Assembly: GCA_963681505.1 (NCBI GenBank)
Contig: OY811978.1
Coordinates: 2,806,248-2,870,247 of the forward strand
DNA: 64,000 nt
Direction: 5' to 3'
From: Eunapius fragilis
Taxonomy: Eukaryota; Porifera; Demospongiae; Spongillida; Spongillidae
Shown here: in pieces, positions 52,037-64,000 of the stretch
Layout: each line of letters begins with the position of its first letter
Position numbering within the stretch: the first letter of the stretch is position 1
Position numbers and translations under genes: made by a program
Notes under the pieces: generated by a model
What the model was told of the DNA's origin: nothing
What the model saw: only the letters and a program-made list of their open reading frames with translations
Database searches by the model: none

Positions 52037-54215
52037 CCTGTACATATTATATGTCTTTGCCATGCAATTCCAGTACGCGTATGTTCAGTAGCTGGTCCAA
52101 TCATTGGAGGAGTGATTGGGGGGATCACGCTGACATTGATTGTGGTCGTTATTACAGTACTTGTATGGAACAGAGGTAAGTTAATCTTTGATCTTTTAAA
52201 CAAGTTTAAAAAGTGGTGATAGAAAAAGAAGCTGCTTGATCAGATGATGTTGTGTTCGGAGGGGAAGACGGATGAGGATGGTGGGGTAAAAGCTTCATAG
52301 TAATGATACATGTACATTTAGAGCTTAGTCCGCAGACACCTGATTTATTACTGCTTGTAAACATATATTTCGCATCTAAGCAAGTTTTGTCATGCACTTA
52401 GAAGCGTATCCAGAAATCAATGCTCTCATAATATGGCCATACAACCAAACAATGATGTCATCATGGAAATACCACTGCCATGTTTTTGAGGATGCTGCCA
52501 GCTCTGATGTCTAATACTACTATACCCAACCTCTTAGATCCTTTATTGCTTGTCCAGAGCCATGATATGTCTGCATTGTTCAGAATAGAATGAGGATATG
52601 GTCAGGTACTGTCAGTAATATGTGTGATTGGCTTAGGTCAGAGTTTATTTTAGCATAGATTTAGATGGCTACAATAAATAATAAAACTCAGAAAAGCAAT
52701 TAGCTCTCACCATGTAGAAGTCTTCCTGTTGAGGTTTGGGCGAGAGTGCGTCTGCTGATATTTCAGCCATCTTATCTCATGCCCCTGTCATCCTAAATGC
52801 ATCATTTGGAGGGGTAGCAATCAAGGAAAGCATGCAGTCATGATGCTAGGTGTCAGGAGGCTGGAGGGGGGGGGGGGGGGGAGAAGAATGTGTCCAGTTG
52901 TGAATTATAGCATGGTGGCAAAGGGCTTTCTGAAGAATCTAATTTCCACCTGCTGGCCATTAGCCAGTTGAGTCACAGGGATTAATCCAACTTGTCATTG
53001 GTGGTGCCTGTTACAAGGGTCATGCCGTTACAACTTGCTTTCAGCTCTGCAGGGTTTTTGTCACTACAGTATGACTGACAACTTTGATTTAAAATTTTAC
53101 CGTTATGGTGTTCATGCAGTTTGTGTTAAAGACGTCTTAAATTATACACAGCTCATATGAAAAAACTGATAAGCAAAGAACTAAAGCTGGAGAGAAATAC
53201 AGCATATGATGTGATGCATAATGAAGGTATGGTTACATAGAATATTACTACATACCTGCTGTTTTCTAAAAGTACTTATAATCAAACCCCACAACCTTCG
53301 TGTTGTGTCAGTTTAACTGATTAAAATTGTTGGTTTAATTTATTTGTCATTTTAGAACAATAAATATGAGTTACATACAAAGTCAATTGCCATGTCAGTA
53401 GTCAATTTAGTAGATTCTAAGCATTATGCAAATTATGCAAACCAACCTATTGCCTATGATGTATGCTTATTCAAATACTTGCAGAAGTCCCCAACGTAAC
53501 ATTGAACACAGCTTATGGAATGATGCAAAGCCCTGATAAAGGTACATTGTACTATGTATTGTTTAACTGTGGCCCCTAATACAGCTAAGTTACTATGTTT
53601 AAACATCTTGATTTGAACAATCAATACTGATGTATTACCATTTATAATAGAAAGGTATGAAATTTATTGGCAGTATCCAGGACTCATTAATGCGAGTTTA
53701 TTTTTTCCAGTTATTTGGTATACCAATATAAATAGTGCTATGCAGAGTTATTACCCTTAGAGTTATTGCTTTTAGAGTTTCTAAGCAGTCTATTGTGTGT
53801 GACCTATGCATATCCAATGCTTGCAGGAGTCACTGACATGGAATTCAATACAGCTTATCGAATGATGCAAAACACCGATAGAGGTACATTGCACAAATAA
53901 TTATTGAAGCTATTTCTGGACCCTTATATTACAAACTTAGCTGGGAGCTTATAATTATATACTTGTTACAGGACAAGCAAATATCTCACTGCAGATGCTC
54001 ATAAATAGGCATTTGATAAAGTATAATTATTGGAAAATGTGCATATTTAGTATCTGCAGAGGTCACCAACATGAAAAAGAACACAGCATATGGAGTAACA
54101 CAAAGGTCAGATAAAGGTAAGCTACACCATTCTAACAAGCTATTATAACAATGTTGGCCTGTATTTTGTAATAGCTGATCCACCATATGAGGCCATTGGA
54201 AGACCTAACATTTAG
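48800..54215 (+). CDS. Receptor gene 2: Ig-like domains, long micro-exon stalk, TM, modular tyrosine tail
   Basis: Exons are 48800-48848 (signal, MLPRALFGTFLLKLVA), 49452-49712 (Ig-like 1, SLTCAAT ... QLMCQF), 49977-50261 (Ig-like 2, ITWYKGS), and stalk micro-exons 50822-50854, 50940-50969, 51049-51087, 51163-51201, 51305-51343, 51419-51457, 51555-51593 and 51670-51699. Then come 52074-52175 (TM, GPIIGGVIGGITLTLIVVV), 53152-53226 (TAYDVM), 53485-53541 (TAYGMM), 53827-53883 (TAYRMM), 54060-54116 (TAYGVT) and 54175-54215 (PPYEAI, stop TAG). The total is 423 residues, all internal phases 1-1. The stalk is Thr/Pro/Val-rich (TVPQTIPT, ATTVLQ). The exon at 50940 uses an acceptor created by a local insertion; the ancestral acceptor at 50904 would include a stop. 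Confidence 0.82.
50822..51699 (+). repeat. Tandem array of stalk micro-exons (about 250-bp units)
   Basis: Two alternating 39-bp exon types recur: type D (CTACGACAGTACTACAG…, coding ATTVLQ) at 51049, 51305 and 51555, and type E (CTTCCACAGTACCACAAAC, coding STVPQTIP) at 51163 and 51419. The unit is 250-256 bp and includes a (GT)n intron tract. The sister gene has single copies at 58712 and 58826, so gene 2 gained two units. Confidence 0.88.
51759..51997. mobile_element. TIR element, family 2, short copy in a receptor gene 2 intron
   Basis: Termini GGGACAGTGTCCAGC and GCTGGACACTGTCCC with CACCCTT inward, as in 22705-23364. It is flanked by TA-repeat DNA, and the paralogous intron (about 58910-59005) has TA-repeat DNA without the element. 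Confidence 0.88.
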
Positions 54216-55185
54216 AAAGTAAAGTGAAAAAAGAGCATAAAACATAACACATGCACAATGTAATAGCTGTGCAAAACATCTTGCTGCTTTAGTATGCGTG
54301 GTTGGTAGGTAACTATATTGGTGCTGCAGCACATTGAGGCAAATAGGACACACCAATTGAATGTCTGTTTTGTGACCAATAAGGATTTGCATAAGGAACC
54401 CTTTATTGGTGAAGGAGGATCTATTGTCTTTATGTGTTTAACAACAGTATGAGCTGGTGTACTCCCAGACCTCTCTGATGTTTGCCACCTTGCCATGTAA
54501 CATGGTTTTGTGTTGCGCATTGATGATAAAGGAAGAAGGTCATATCAACAAGACTTGCATCTGTCCATTGAATGCCTGGGCAGGCCGTATGGCTTAAAGA
54601 GCTCTAGCCAAATGAAGCCATGCTCTTGAAATAGCAGAGAGAAGGCACTAGGCTCACTTGAAACTTCCATTGAACACTGAATTGATACAGGAAGCTGAAA
54701 ATAGATTAGCTGTTATCAGATCTTTCTGTTGAAGAACTTCTTTTCTTAGCAGTTAACCAATAATCAATGGCTTCAATAGGCAATGAGAGGCAACTGGGGT
54801 CAACAAGGGGCCTTAAATTTGATGGAGTCTTCAAACAAGCAACATGATTTATCAACAGGTATTGTGGCTGTCAAGACGACTGGTAAGGCTAAGTGGTCCC
54901 TAAATGATGAGTGGAGATTGTGTAGGTGCATATTCAGTCCAAACTATATGTCAAATGCTCTTGAGATACAAGTCTATTGCTTGACAGGCCACAGGTAAAG
55001 GCAGGATATGCAGAATGTGATTAAGTGTTAGAGATTTATGATTGATGTTTAACTTTACTAACTATTGTGCAAGCAAAGAAATTGACCAAATAACATAGTT
55101 CCTATATATAACTTTAACTTGCCATGAATTTCTATATATGCTTGTGCTACACATAACGTTGCATGCAATGCTGGTGATGCCAATG
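54216..55185. other. Region downstream of receptor gene 2
   Basis: Colinear with 61126-62340. No further in-frame tail exon was found. Open stretches (for example 54783-54998) lack recognisable domains. Confidence 0.5.
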
Positions 55186-55189
55186 TAGT

Positions 55190-55290
55190 AGTATAAATTC
55201 ACACCCATGTAAAGATAAAGACAGACAAAGCAGTTGAGCTGGAGGGAACACAGTCTATGGAGTGGTGCACAACAAAGGTAAATGCATGCC
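55190..55290 (+). pseudogene. Receptor-family tail exon remnant, frame broken
   Basis: Corresponds to the tail exon at 62378-62467, but a one-base deletion in the GGAGGGAACACAG stretch shifts the frame before the tyrosine motif (YGVVHN). The donor GTAAATG is kept. Confidence 0.65.
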
Positions 55291-55584
55291 CAAGTTCCTT
55301 ACATAATTAACTGAGCCAATGAGCTAGAATTTTGATGTTCCGTGATTTTAAAATTTTATTCGGCGTGTTATTTATATCTACAACCCAAAACAAACAGAGA
55401 ACAAATTGGTGATCAATATTAAATGCATCTGGAGGGGGTTAATTTATGAGTACTTCAAGAACATGTTAACTTTTCACCCGAATTAATTCACCCGATTTAA
55501 TTTTGTGTTCTTAGCAATTTAGGCATATATAAATTTTGCTTGTGGTGTGCTTATTCAGTGAAAGTTTCTTTAAAAAAAAAACAA

Positions 55585-55695
55585 CCTATGACTGGATATA
55601 CCATTGGGGGAAACTTGATCAGTTGACACTGTTGACACCTATATATGTTGGCCTTGTTTATGTCTCATGGTAGTGATGTTTGCCTGGGAGATTGG
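55585..55695 (+). pseudogene. Fragment of the DHHC-gene exon 7, copy 2
   Basis: CCTATGACTGGATATACCAT, GACACTGTTGACACC and ATGGTAGTGATGTTTG match DHHC exon 7 and its intron. It was duplicated with the receptor unit. Confidence 0.8.
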
Positions 55696-56004
55696 TGAGT
55701 GTATAGGGCGAAAAACAAACTCAATAGACCGCCGATTTGATGTGTTTTTTCCCCCCTAAAATATCACTGAAAGATCCAATGCGGGTTATAAAGATCACCC
55801 TCCTGAAGCATGAATGCCGGGGTTACTTTAGCTTAATGAAACGATTTATTATAATCTTCAGTGAGAGGTTGCCTTGAATACCATGAGAGAGTGTGGTTCC
55901 CTGAAAATGAAAGCTTAGATTTCACTTGAAGGACAATATATAATAAAATTCTGTAGTCTCACGTGCAATTGGATTGAAGCCGATTCGGAATAACCGCGCG
56001 CGGT

Positions 56005-58615
56005 ATGCTTCCTAGAGCATTGTTTGGTACATTTCTTCTAAAGCTTGTTGCAGGTATGTTTTGTGCATGCTGTAAAGATTTGATCTGTAAAGATTTGATG
56101 TAAAACGCAAAACTAGTTCTAACGATCTACATTCGAGCACTAAAAAACTGCCGGATCACTCTTCTCTTAATCACCGTTTCGAATTTCGAGTTATACGTAC
56201 TAGATACTACGGTACCAGACAAACATCAGTCCTATTTTAAAGCGGTGTTATAGCGGATTACCTCCCCACGGATAAAATCCGCTAGCGGATTCTATGCAGA
56301 ATCTGTCCCCCCCCCCCACTCCCAATCCTTCCTAAATTTAGCGCGCTTATAGGCAGCTTCGTTTGGTCTGACGACTAAATAGTTTAATAGTTTGGTCCAG
56401 GGACCAAACTATTAAACTATTGGTCGTATATGTAGTCGCCTATAGATACGTACGCTCTCATATGTCGCGGCAGTAGAGGTGCACGCATGTAAAAGAATGC
56501 CCGTATAATTATAATCTAACCTATTATCATTTTCAAAAACTCTTTCCCCCCACGACGTTAACATTTCACCCACGCTCAGGCTCTCTCTGATGCGTTATTG
56601 TGTTTAAATCTCAATCATCATAATTAGCAGCACTATACTACCGTTGATCAGCAATCACTTGGCCCGTTCTAATAGCTTATACTGTATTTCGATGATACAT
56701 ATGGGGTCGTTGCATCGATAAAATGACGCATGCATATATTTCCAAGTTTGATATTCTAGGTTTCTACAACCAGCGGCTACTTTCTAAGGCATTAAACATT
56801 TCTGCCTATGGTAGAGGATACTGAATTTTTAGCATGTTTAGTTCACAAATTGATTTCGATGCGCTTTGTACCCTGAATTGTAATTGCAATACAAATATCG
56901 AGTCGTAATCATGGCAATTGTATTAGTAGCTGGCCATTAAATAAGGTTTTTCGCGTATTAATTCAATGAGAAGAATTCTACAAAAGTCGTACACATGACA
57001 TGCATATGCGTACAAGGACTTCATTTTCATTTGTATTACTATACAATGAAATTTATATTAAGCGGTTCGAATGTGAAATTAGTAGGAATAGAATATCTTT
57101 GCATATGCCAAGAAGCCCCCTCCCCAGTATTAACAGGCAACATTTCTTAATAAATTATTGTTCCAGGTCAGGCTATTACTCTGTCACCTACGAATGTTAT
57201 TGCTGAGGCAGGAGGCAATGTTAGTCTAACCTGTGCAGCTACTAACGTCGACTTTGTTATGGAACTGTTAACTGCTGATGGCCAGCTAGTGCAAAGGAAA
57301 TCAGTTTTTTATCTGAGCGGCCTTTCGACTGTGTTCAGCCTTAGCAATGTGTCAAGGGCAGAAAAGCAGTTGATGTGTCAGTTCATATATCAACTTAAGT
57401 CAGCAGTGAATTATCTCACAATCTATTGTAAGTTGAACTGTACTTTGGCCTTCGGAGTATATGTTACGCAAAAGGCAGCATAAAAAAAAGCATGACAGTA
57501 CTAAGTGCATATGCAAATTTATCACAACTTTACACTATGGCTAATGCTGCTTATCTCTATAGACATTATTTCTAATTCAAATCTTAAGTACGGTAATTAA
57601 GTTCTCAAGATTTAGTGCAATTCCATCAGTCAGCGGCATGCAGGTCTGGGTACGAGACTTATGTTTGTTAAACATTTCTACCTTTCAGATCTGTACCCTG
57701 CACCACAGTTCGTATCTGGAGCAACAATGACTCTGACTGCATCCCAATCCTTCTACCTAAACGTGAACATTGTTGCCAATCCACTACCCACCATCACATG
57801 GTACAAGGGAAGCACTATCCTGACCAGTGGAACATCATTCTCAGCTGTTGGGGACACTGGTGTGGCATCCCTCTATTTTCCATCTCTTACAACTAGTGAT
57901 GCTGGGGTCTACACTGTGAACATAACCAACCTTGTTCAGACGTATTGGTATACAGTCACCCTGAACATCAATGGTATGTTATGGTATGTTGCGTTATGCA
58001 TGCATATTGGCATATGGTGCAACCCCTCCCATCTCCACCCCCCACCAGCACACAATTATTCTATATACCATCATGACAGCTATTTTTCACATTTAGTTTA
58101 GTGCAAAGCCGGCTTATAACGAATTAATTAAATATGCAATAGCATTCAAAAACAGGTAATGTGAGTATGTGTGTCGTGAATGTGTATACATGGATTAAAA
58201 AAAGCCAAGTTCATTTTGACTCTGGGCAAGTGTTGTCCTCTACTGTGCAGCAGACATCGTAGTAGCAAGAAATTAATGTGTGCATACATGTGTGTATGTG
58301 TGTGTGTGTGTGTGTGTATGTGTGTGTTATGATATGGGGGCCTGCACTACAGCTAACGCAGCATAGCAGACATCATCAAAAATAAAATTCGTGACTACAT
58401 TTAAAGTACTACAGGGTAATAATTGTACGTGTGTGTGTGTGCATGTGGTTGCAAGCACATCTATGTGTTGTGTTATCTATACTACAGTAGTACCAGTGAC
58501 AACAGTAACAAAACTACAAGGTAAGGTGTGTAAATGCATGTTTGTGAATGTGTGTAACCCATACTACAGCTTGCATAGTACCACAAACAATACCAATAAC
58601 GCTGCAAGGTAATAT

Positions 58616-58664
<49 letters not shown>

Positions 58665-58940
58665 TGTGTGTGTGTGCATACATGTGTTGTGATGTGGGAC
58701 CTGCACTACAGCTACGACAGTACTACAGGTGTCATCAAAAATACTAAAAGGTAAAAGTGTATGTGTATGTGTGTTATGTTGTGTGTGCACGTGGTTGCAA
58801 GTATGTGTGTAACCTTATACTACAGCTTCCACAGTACCAGAAACAATACCAGCCACGCAGCAAGGTTATATGTGTGTTGTGTGTGAGTATGTTGTGTGTG
58901 TGCAAATGCATGAATATATATATATAAATATAAATATATA

Positions 58941-58982
<42 letters not shown>

Positions 58983-61125
58983 TAAATATATATATATGTG
59001 TGCCTGTACATATTATATGTTGATGCCATATAGTTCCAGTACGCGGATGTTCAGTAGCTGGTCCAATCATTGGAGGAGTGATTGGAGGGATCATGCTGAC
59101 ATTGATTGTGGTCGCAATTACATTGCTTATATGGAGCAGAGGTAAGTTAATTTTTTGATCTTTTAAACAAGTTTAATAAGTGGTGATAGAAAAAGAAGCT
59201 ACTTGATCAGATGATGTTGTGTTCGGAGGGGAAGAAGGATGAGGATGGTGGGGTAAAAGCTTCATAGTAACGATACTTGTGCATTTAGAACTTAGTCCAC
59301 AGACACCTGATTTATTACTGCTTGTAAACATATTTCGCATCTAAGCAAGTTTTGTCATGTACTTAGAAGCTTATCCAGAAATCACTGCTCTCATAATATG
59401 GCCATACAACCAAACAATGATGTCATCATGGAAATACCTCTGCCATGTTTTTGAAGATGCTGCCAGCTCTGATATCTGTACCCAACCTCTTAGATCCTTT
59501 ATTGCTTGTCCAGAGCAATGATATGTCTGCATTGTTCAGAATAGAATGAGGATATGGTGAGGTACTGTCAGTAATATGTGTGATTGTCTTAGGTCAAAGT
59601 TAATTTTAGCATAGATTTAGATGGTTACAATAAATAATAAAAGCTCAGAAGAGCCATTGGCTCTCACCATGTAGAAGTCTTCCTGTTGAGGTTTGGGCCA
59701 GAGTGATGTCTGTTATGCCATTACAACTTGCTTTCAACTCTGCAGGTTTTTTGTCACTACAGTGTGACAACTTTGATTTAAAATTTTACCATATGTGTTC
59801 ATGCAGTTTGTGTTAAAGACATCTTAAATTATACACAGCTCATAAGAAAAAACTGATAGAACTGAAGCTGGAGAGAAATACAGCATATGATGTGATGCAT
59901 AATGAAGGTATGGTTACAAAGAATTATAAAATTAATTACTACATACCTGCTGTTTTCTAAAAGTCCTTATAATCAAACCCCACAACCATTGTGTTGTGTC
60001 AGTTTAACTAATTAAAATTTCTGGTTTAATTTATTTGTCATTTTAGGACAATAAATATGAGTTACATACAAATTCATACTTAATAATGGAGGATAGATCA
60101 ATAGCTGAGAGACAAGTCTTAAAGGTGACAAGATTGTGGGTAGGTACAACGTATTCAGGCAATTGTTCCAAATAGGTATGACCCGACAAGTATGTATTTG
60201 AAAATCATTGCTACTAAACAGGCTCATATGTTAGACTATTCACTGTGTTGTTGTTATACATAGATATTACAATTCAATTATACATTTACAATTGCCATGT
60301 CAGTAGTCAATTTTTGGTAGGTTCTAAACATTATGCAAACCAGCCTATTGCCTGTGATGTATTCTTATTCAAATACTTGCAGAAGTCCCCAACGTAACAT
60401 TGAACACAGCTTATGAAATGATGCAAAGCCCTTATAAAGGTACATTGCACTATGTATTGCTTAACTGTGCCCCCTAATACAGTTAAGTTACTATGTTTAA
60501 ACATCTTGATTTGGACAATCAATACTGATGTATTACCATGTATAATAGAATGATCAAAAGGTATGAAATTTATTGGCAGTATCCGGGGCTCATTAATATG
60601 AGTTCATTTCTTCTAGTTATTTGGTATACCAATATAAATAATGTTATGCAGAGTTATTATCCTTACAGTTATTACTTTTAGAGTTTCTAAGCAGTCTATT
60701 GTATGTGATCTATGCATATCCAATGCTTGCAGGAGTCACTGACATGGAATTCAATACCGCTTATGGAATGATGCAAAACACCGATAGAGGTACATTGTAC
60801 TAATAATTATAGTAGCTATTTATGGACCCTTATATTACAAACTTAGCTGGGAGCTTATAATTATATGCTTGTTACAGGACAAAAACAAATAACTCACTGC
60901 AGATAGACATTTGATAAAGTATAATTATTGGATAATGTGCATCTTTAGTATCTGCAGATGTCACCAACATGAAAAAGAAAACAGCATATGGAGTAACACA
61001 AAGGTCAGATAAAGGTAAGCTGCACCATTCTAACGAGCTATTATAACAATGTTGGCCTGTATTTTGTACTAGCTGATCCACCATATGAGACCATTGGAAG
61101 ACCTAACATTCAGAAAGTAAAATGA
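56005..61125 (+). CDS. Receptor gene 3: Ig-like domains, short micro-exon stalk, TM, modular tyrosine tail
   Basis: Exons are 56005-56053 (signal, same protein as gene 2), 57167-57427 (Ig-like 1), 57689-57973 (Ig-like 2), stalk micro-exons 58488-58520, 58570-58608, 58712-58750 and 58826-58864, 59040-59141 (TM, GPIIGGVIGGIMLTLIVVAI), 59839-59907 (TAYDVM), 60383-60439 (TAYEMM), 60733-60789 (TAYGMM), 60958-61014 (TAYGVT) and 61073-61125 (PPYETI, stop TGA). The total is 379 residues, all internal phases 1-1. It differs from gene 2 by four fewer stalk micro-exons, a six-base deletion in the first tail exon, and a later stop that adds QKVK. The terminal YETI fits an ITIM-like YxxI/V/L motif. Confidence 0.86.
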
Positions 61126-62377
61126 AAAAAGAACATAAAACATAACATGTAATAGCTGTGCAAATAATCTTGCTGCTTTAGTATGCGTGGTTGGTAGTTC
61201 TGAAGTTTGTAACACATACAAGTGTCACAGGCTGTCCCAGAACTACTGCCACCATTGATAGTCCAGTTGTGATTGTTGGGGTATTTTTTCTTTTCCATGC
61301 GATGTTCCATACTAAAAAAAAATTTTAAATTAAAATTAGCACGTGACGATCCAATGCTACCACCATTCATTCTACTGTTAGTGGTAGTCCCCAGCTGCCC
61401 CCATTGGTAGCTGTTAGTCTACTCAGTGTTGAGTTAGGATGGCTGTACTGTAGCACACATTCAAGGAATGTGGTGTACATGAAGCACACACAAGCCTGTA
61501 CGTCATGTGGTAACTATATTGGTTCCTGCAGCACATTGAGGCAAATAGGGCATACCAATTGAATGTGACCAATGATGGATGTGCATGAGGAACCCTTTAT
61601 TGGTGAAGGAGGATCTATTGCCTTTTATGTGTTTAACAGCAGTATGAGCTGGTGTACTCCCAGACCTCTCTGATGTTTGCCACCTTGCCATGTAACATGG
61701 TTTTGTGTGTGCATATTGATCATGAAGGAAGAGCCTGAGAGAAGGTCATGTCAACAAGACTTACATCTGTCCATTGAATGCCTGGGCAGGCTGTATGGCT
61801 TAACCAGAGCTCTAGCCCAATGAAGCCATGCTCTTGAAATAGCAGAGAGAAGGCACTAGGCTCACTTGAAACTTTAATTGAACACTGAATTGATTCTGGA
61901 AGCTGAAAATAGATTAGCTGTTATCAGATCTTTCTGTTGAAGAACTTCTTTTCCAATAATCAATGGCTTCAATAGGTAATGAGAGACGATTGGAATCCTT
62001 AAATTTGATGGAGTCTTCAAACAAGCAACATGAGTTATCAACAGGTATTGTGATCCATGGCTGCCAAGACAAATTGGTAAGGCCAAGTGGTCCCTAAATG
62101 TGTGTAGGAATTGCTGGTGCATGACATCTGATTTGGACTAAATATTCAGTAATGAATGCTCTTGAGATACAAGTCCATTGCTTGACAGGCCACGGGCCAC
62201 AGGCAGGATATGCAGAATGTGATTAAGTGTTGGAGATTTCTGATTGATGTTTAACTTCACTAACTACTGTGCAAGCAAAGAAATTGACCAAATGACATAA
62301 TTCCTATACAACTTTAACTTGCCATGATGTGCACATTTATGTATACGTTGCATGCAATGTTGGTGATGCCAATGTAG

Positions 62378-62700
62378 TGGTACAAATTCACGCCCATGTA
62401 AAGATAAAGACAGACAATGCAGTTGAGCTGGAGGGGAACACAGCCTATGGAGTGGTGCACAACATAGGTAAATGCATGCCCAAGCTCCTTTCTGTGCCAA
62501 TGAGCTTGAATTTTGATGTTAAAAAAATTTCGGCGTGTTATTTAGATCTACAACCCAAAATCAAACAGAGAACAAATTGGTGATCAATATTAAATGCATC
62601 TTGAGGGGGTTAATTTATGAGTACTTCAAGAACATGCTAACCATACACCTGCAGATGTCATTGAAATGAAGACGAACTCAGCATAAAAGAAAAGAGGTAT
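62378..62700 (+). pseudogene. Extra receptor-family tail remnants downstream of gene 3
   Basis: The open exon 62378-62467 (after GTAG; HAHVKIKTDNAVELEGNTAY, then GVVHNI, donor GTAAATG) keeps phase 1. The next exon, starting at about 62656 (DVIEMKTNSA), stops where a tyrosine codon is expected. Probably the tail of a lost ancestral neighbour gene. Confidence 0.6.
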
Positions 62701-63750
62701 GTTGCATTTTTACGTCACTGGTGATCCCCGTGCATTGTTGAATAGGACTGCTCATACTGAATCATTTGACTACCCCATTGGGAGCTATTCTAACCAAGTT
62801 TATAAATTGTTAGAAACACGATAAAAGGTCATAATGCTCAATGTTGGGAGGTACTTTGCCTTCTCAACTAGCTACACACGTTATCATACTGGTGTTATTG
62901 GTCCTGAAATGTGAGAGTAGCCTGTACTTAAATGCATGTGTTTCTTTCAGCAAACTTTATGGTGACCTCAGGAAGAGAAAACCTGTAATAATTATAATTT
63001 ATGTGCAAGAGCAGATTAGTTAGTTGCCCCTACATACTGGAACCCCGCCCCCCCCCCTCCCCCCCAAAAAAATCCCCTGAGGGTGTGTGGATTTTCATCA
63101 TTTTTAACCATAGACAAGAATATGGACACAGTTCCCTTGTATGAGGGTATAAGAGGGAAAGGAGGGGGAGAGGGAGAAAGTTATATGCGATTATTGAATG
63201 GAGATCACTAACAAATATACATGTACTATTTTATTATGAAATTCAAAAACCTTACTCCAACCTGAAAAATAACTCACCACCAATTTTTTTTTGTTGAAAC
63301 CATTAACCTGTTTCTATTCAAGAACTAACACTATATTTTGTCATTCTTGAATATTTGGCCATGATTTCATATTATTTGAGGCTTTTTTTCCTTTCCTCTC
63401 CTGCTGGCCTAGCCATTGCTTTGCTTCAGGCAATACAAATATTTGATACTCATTCAGAGACAAGAACATCTGCTGAGAATATATAATGTTCACCATATCC
63501 TAATACATTCTAAACTTATCAAATTAATTGGATTTGAAAAGTATTACTATCAGCAAGACATAATCTGAGTTCCAGTGCAAGGATAATTCTGGCAATACGC
63601 AGAAACTACTGGGGACATTTCTATTCCTCTGTTAGAGTGATGCTTGTTGATGTCCTGCACATGGGTGAAACTTCAAGTGATGAGTTCACTTGCAGTGATC
63701 CAAAACTAAGGCTTGACCTGGGCATCAGGTCAAGGCATCTGGCAACCACA
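62700..63750. other. Spacer, no gene recognised
   Basis: AT-rich with a C-rich run near 63047-63066 and a GGGGGA patch near 63160. No recognisable exon. Confidence 0.45.
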
Positions 63751-63751
63751 G

Positions 63752-64000
63752 GTGGAGACATTGTTTGATATTCCTGTCTCACAAGTACCTGAAGCTATTC
63801 TTGAATCCGGCACCCAAGAAACATACAAATACCTTCACTCTATTACTCCTCACAGTTTATGGTCCACTGCAATGCACATTGTCACTGCTCTCTTATACAA
63901 GTGGGATTCAATGTACCCCATAACAGCCCGCTATGCTCGAGCCTCTGTCTTAGTGGACAGGGAAAGTTGGGCTGGGACTGAATGGTGGTGCTCCACTGAC
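63752..64000 (+). CDS. Partial ORF at the window edge, function unknown
   Basis: An open frame of 83 codons follows a CCACAG acceptor-like site and runs off the window. Visible stretches are VETLFDIPVSQVPEAIL, YKYLHSITPHSLWSTAMHIV, TALLYKWDSMYPITARYAR and ASVLVDRESWAGTEWW. I do not recognise the family. It may be an exon of a repeat-derived gene. Confidence 0.4.
   Translation, partial: METLFDIPVSQVPEAILESGTQETYKYLHSITPHSLWSTAMHIVTALLYKWDSMYPITARYARASVLVDRESWAGTEWWCSTD

Larger units (their letters stand above)
55495..62640. repeat. Segmental duplication unit 2 (carries receptor gene 3)
   Basis: Sister of about 48320-55455. The right boundary is visible: both units share sequence through a block ending TACTTCAAGAACATG, after which unit 1 runs into the next unit and unit 2 continues into CACCTGCAG and a pseudo-exon. 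Confidence 0.85.

Overview
The window is animal (metazoan) nuclear DNA. It shows multi-exon genes with GT-AG introns, long (GT)n, (CA)n and (CTT)n microsatellites, many minisatellites, several families of small inverted-repeat transposons, a motile-cilium gene (CFAP45), and immunoglobulin-domain receptors whose exons are almost all in phase 1. A sponge or other early-branching invertebrate fits best, judged from the style of the Ig receptors and of the transposon-derived ORFs. I cannot name a species.

Layout. (1) 1-22.7 kb is a transposon graveyard. It holds a broken integrase/Ulp1/PHD element at 2.07-6.77 kb and a MULE/ZSWIM-like element with PHD and Ulp1-like modules on the minus strand at 10.09-14.51 kb. 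Each is bracketed by arrays of a different GC-rich palindrome. It also holds five copies of a 290-bp foldback MITE family, a hairpin-headed repeat family, an integrase-like remnant, a 0.9-kb long-TIR element with a target duplication, and a short LTR element. (2) 22.4-26.0 kb carries a seven-transmembrane-type gene (plus strand). (3) 26.3-30.1 kb carries a complete 15-exon CFAP45 gene (minus strand). It is head-to-head, with 104 bp between start codons, with a complete 10-exon DHHC palmitoyltransferase gene (30.2-38.3 kb, plus strand). An RFX X-box-like motif sits between the two starts. (4) 38.6-39.5 kb holds two retroelement protein remnants. (5) 40.4-61.1 kb carries three paralogous receptor genes (plus strand) plus at least four broken family fragments. 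Each gene encodes a signal peptide, two Ig-like domains, an optional Thr/Pro-rich stalk made of 30-39 bp micro-exons, a transmembrane exon, and a tail built from one-tyrosine cassette exons. Genes 2 and 3 lie in a tandem segmental duplication of about 7.1 kb. (6) The window ends in an unrecognised partial ORF.

The main candidate for a new system is the receptor cluster. Each tail exon supplies one tyrosine motif (mostly YxxM, with YxxL, YxxV or YxxT, and a final YxxI in two genes). All exons are symmetric phase 1-1, so motifs and stalk pieces can be added, lost or skipped without breaking the frame. This looks like a modular immune-type or recognition receptor family. All gene models come from reading splice sites, frame continuity and remembered family resemblance by eye. 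No database search was possible.
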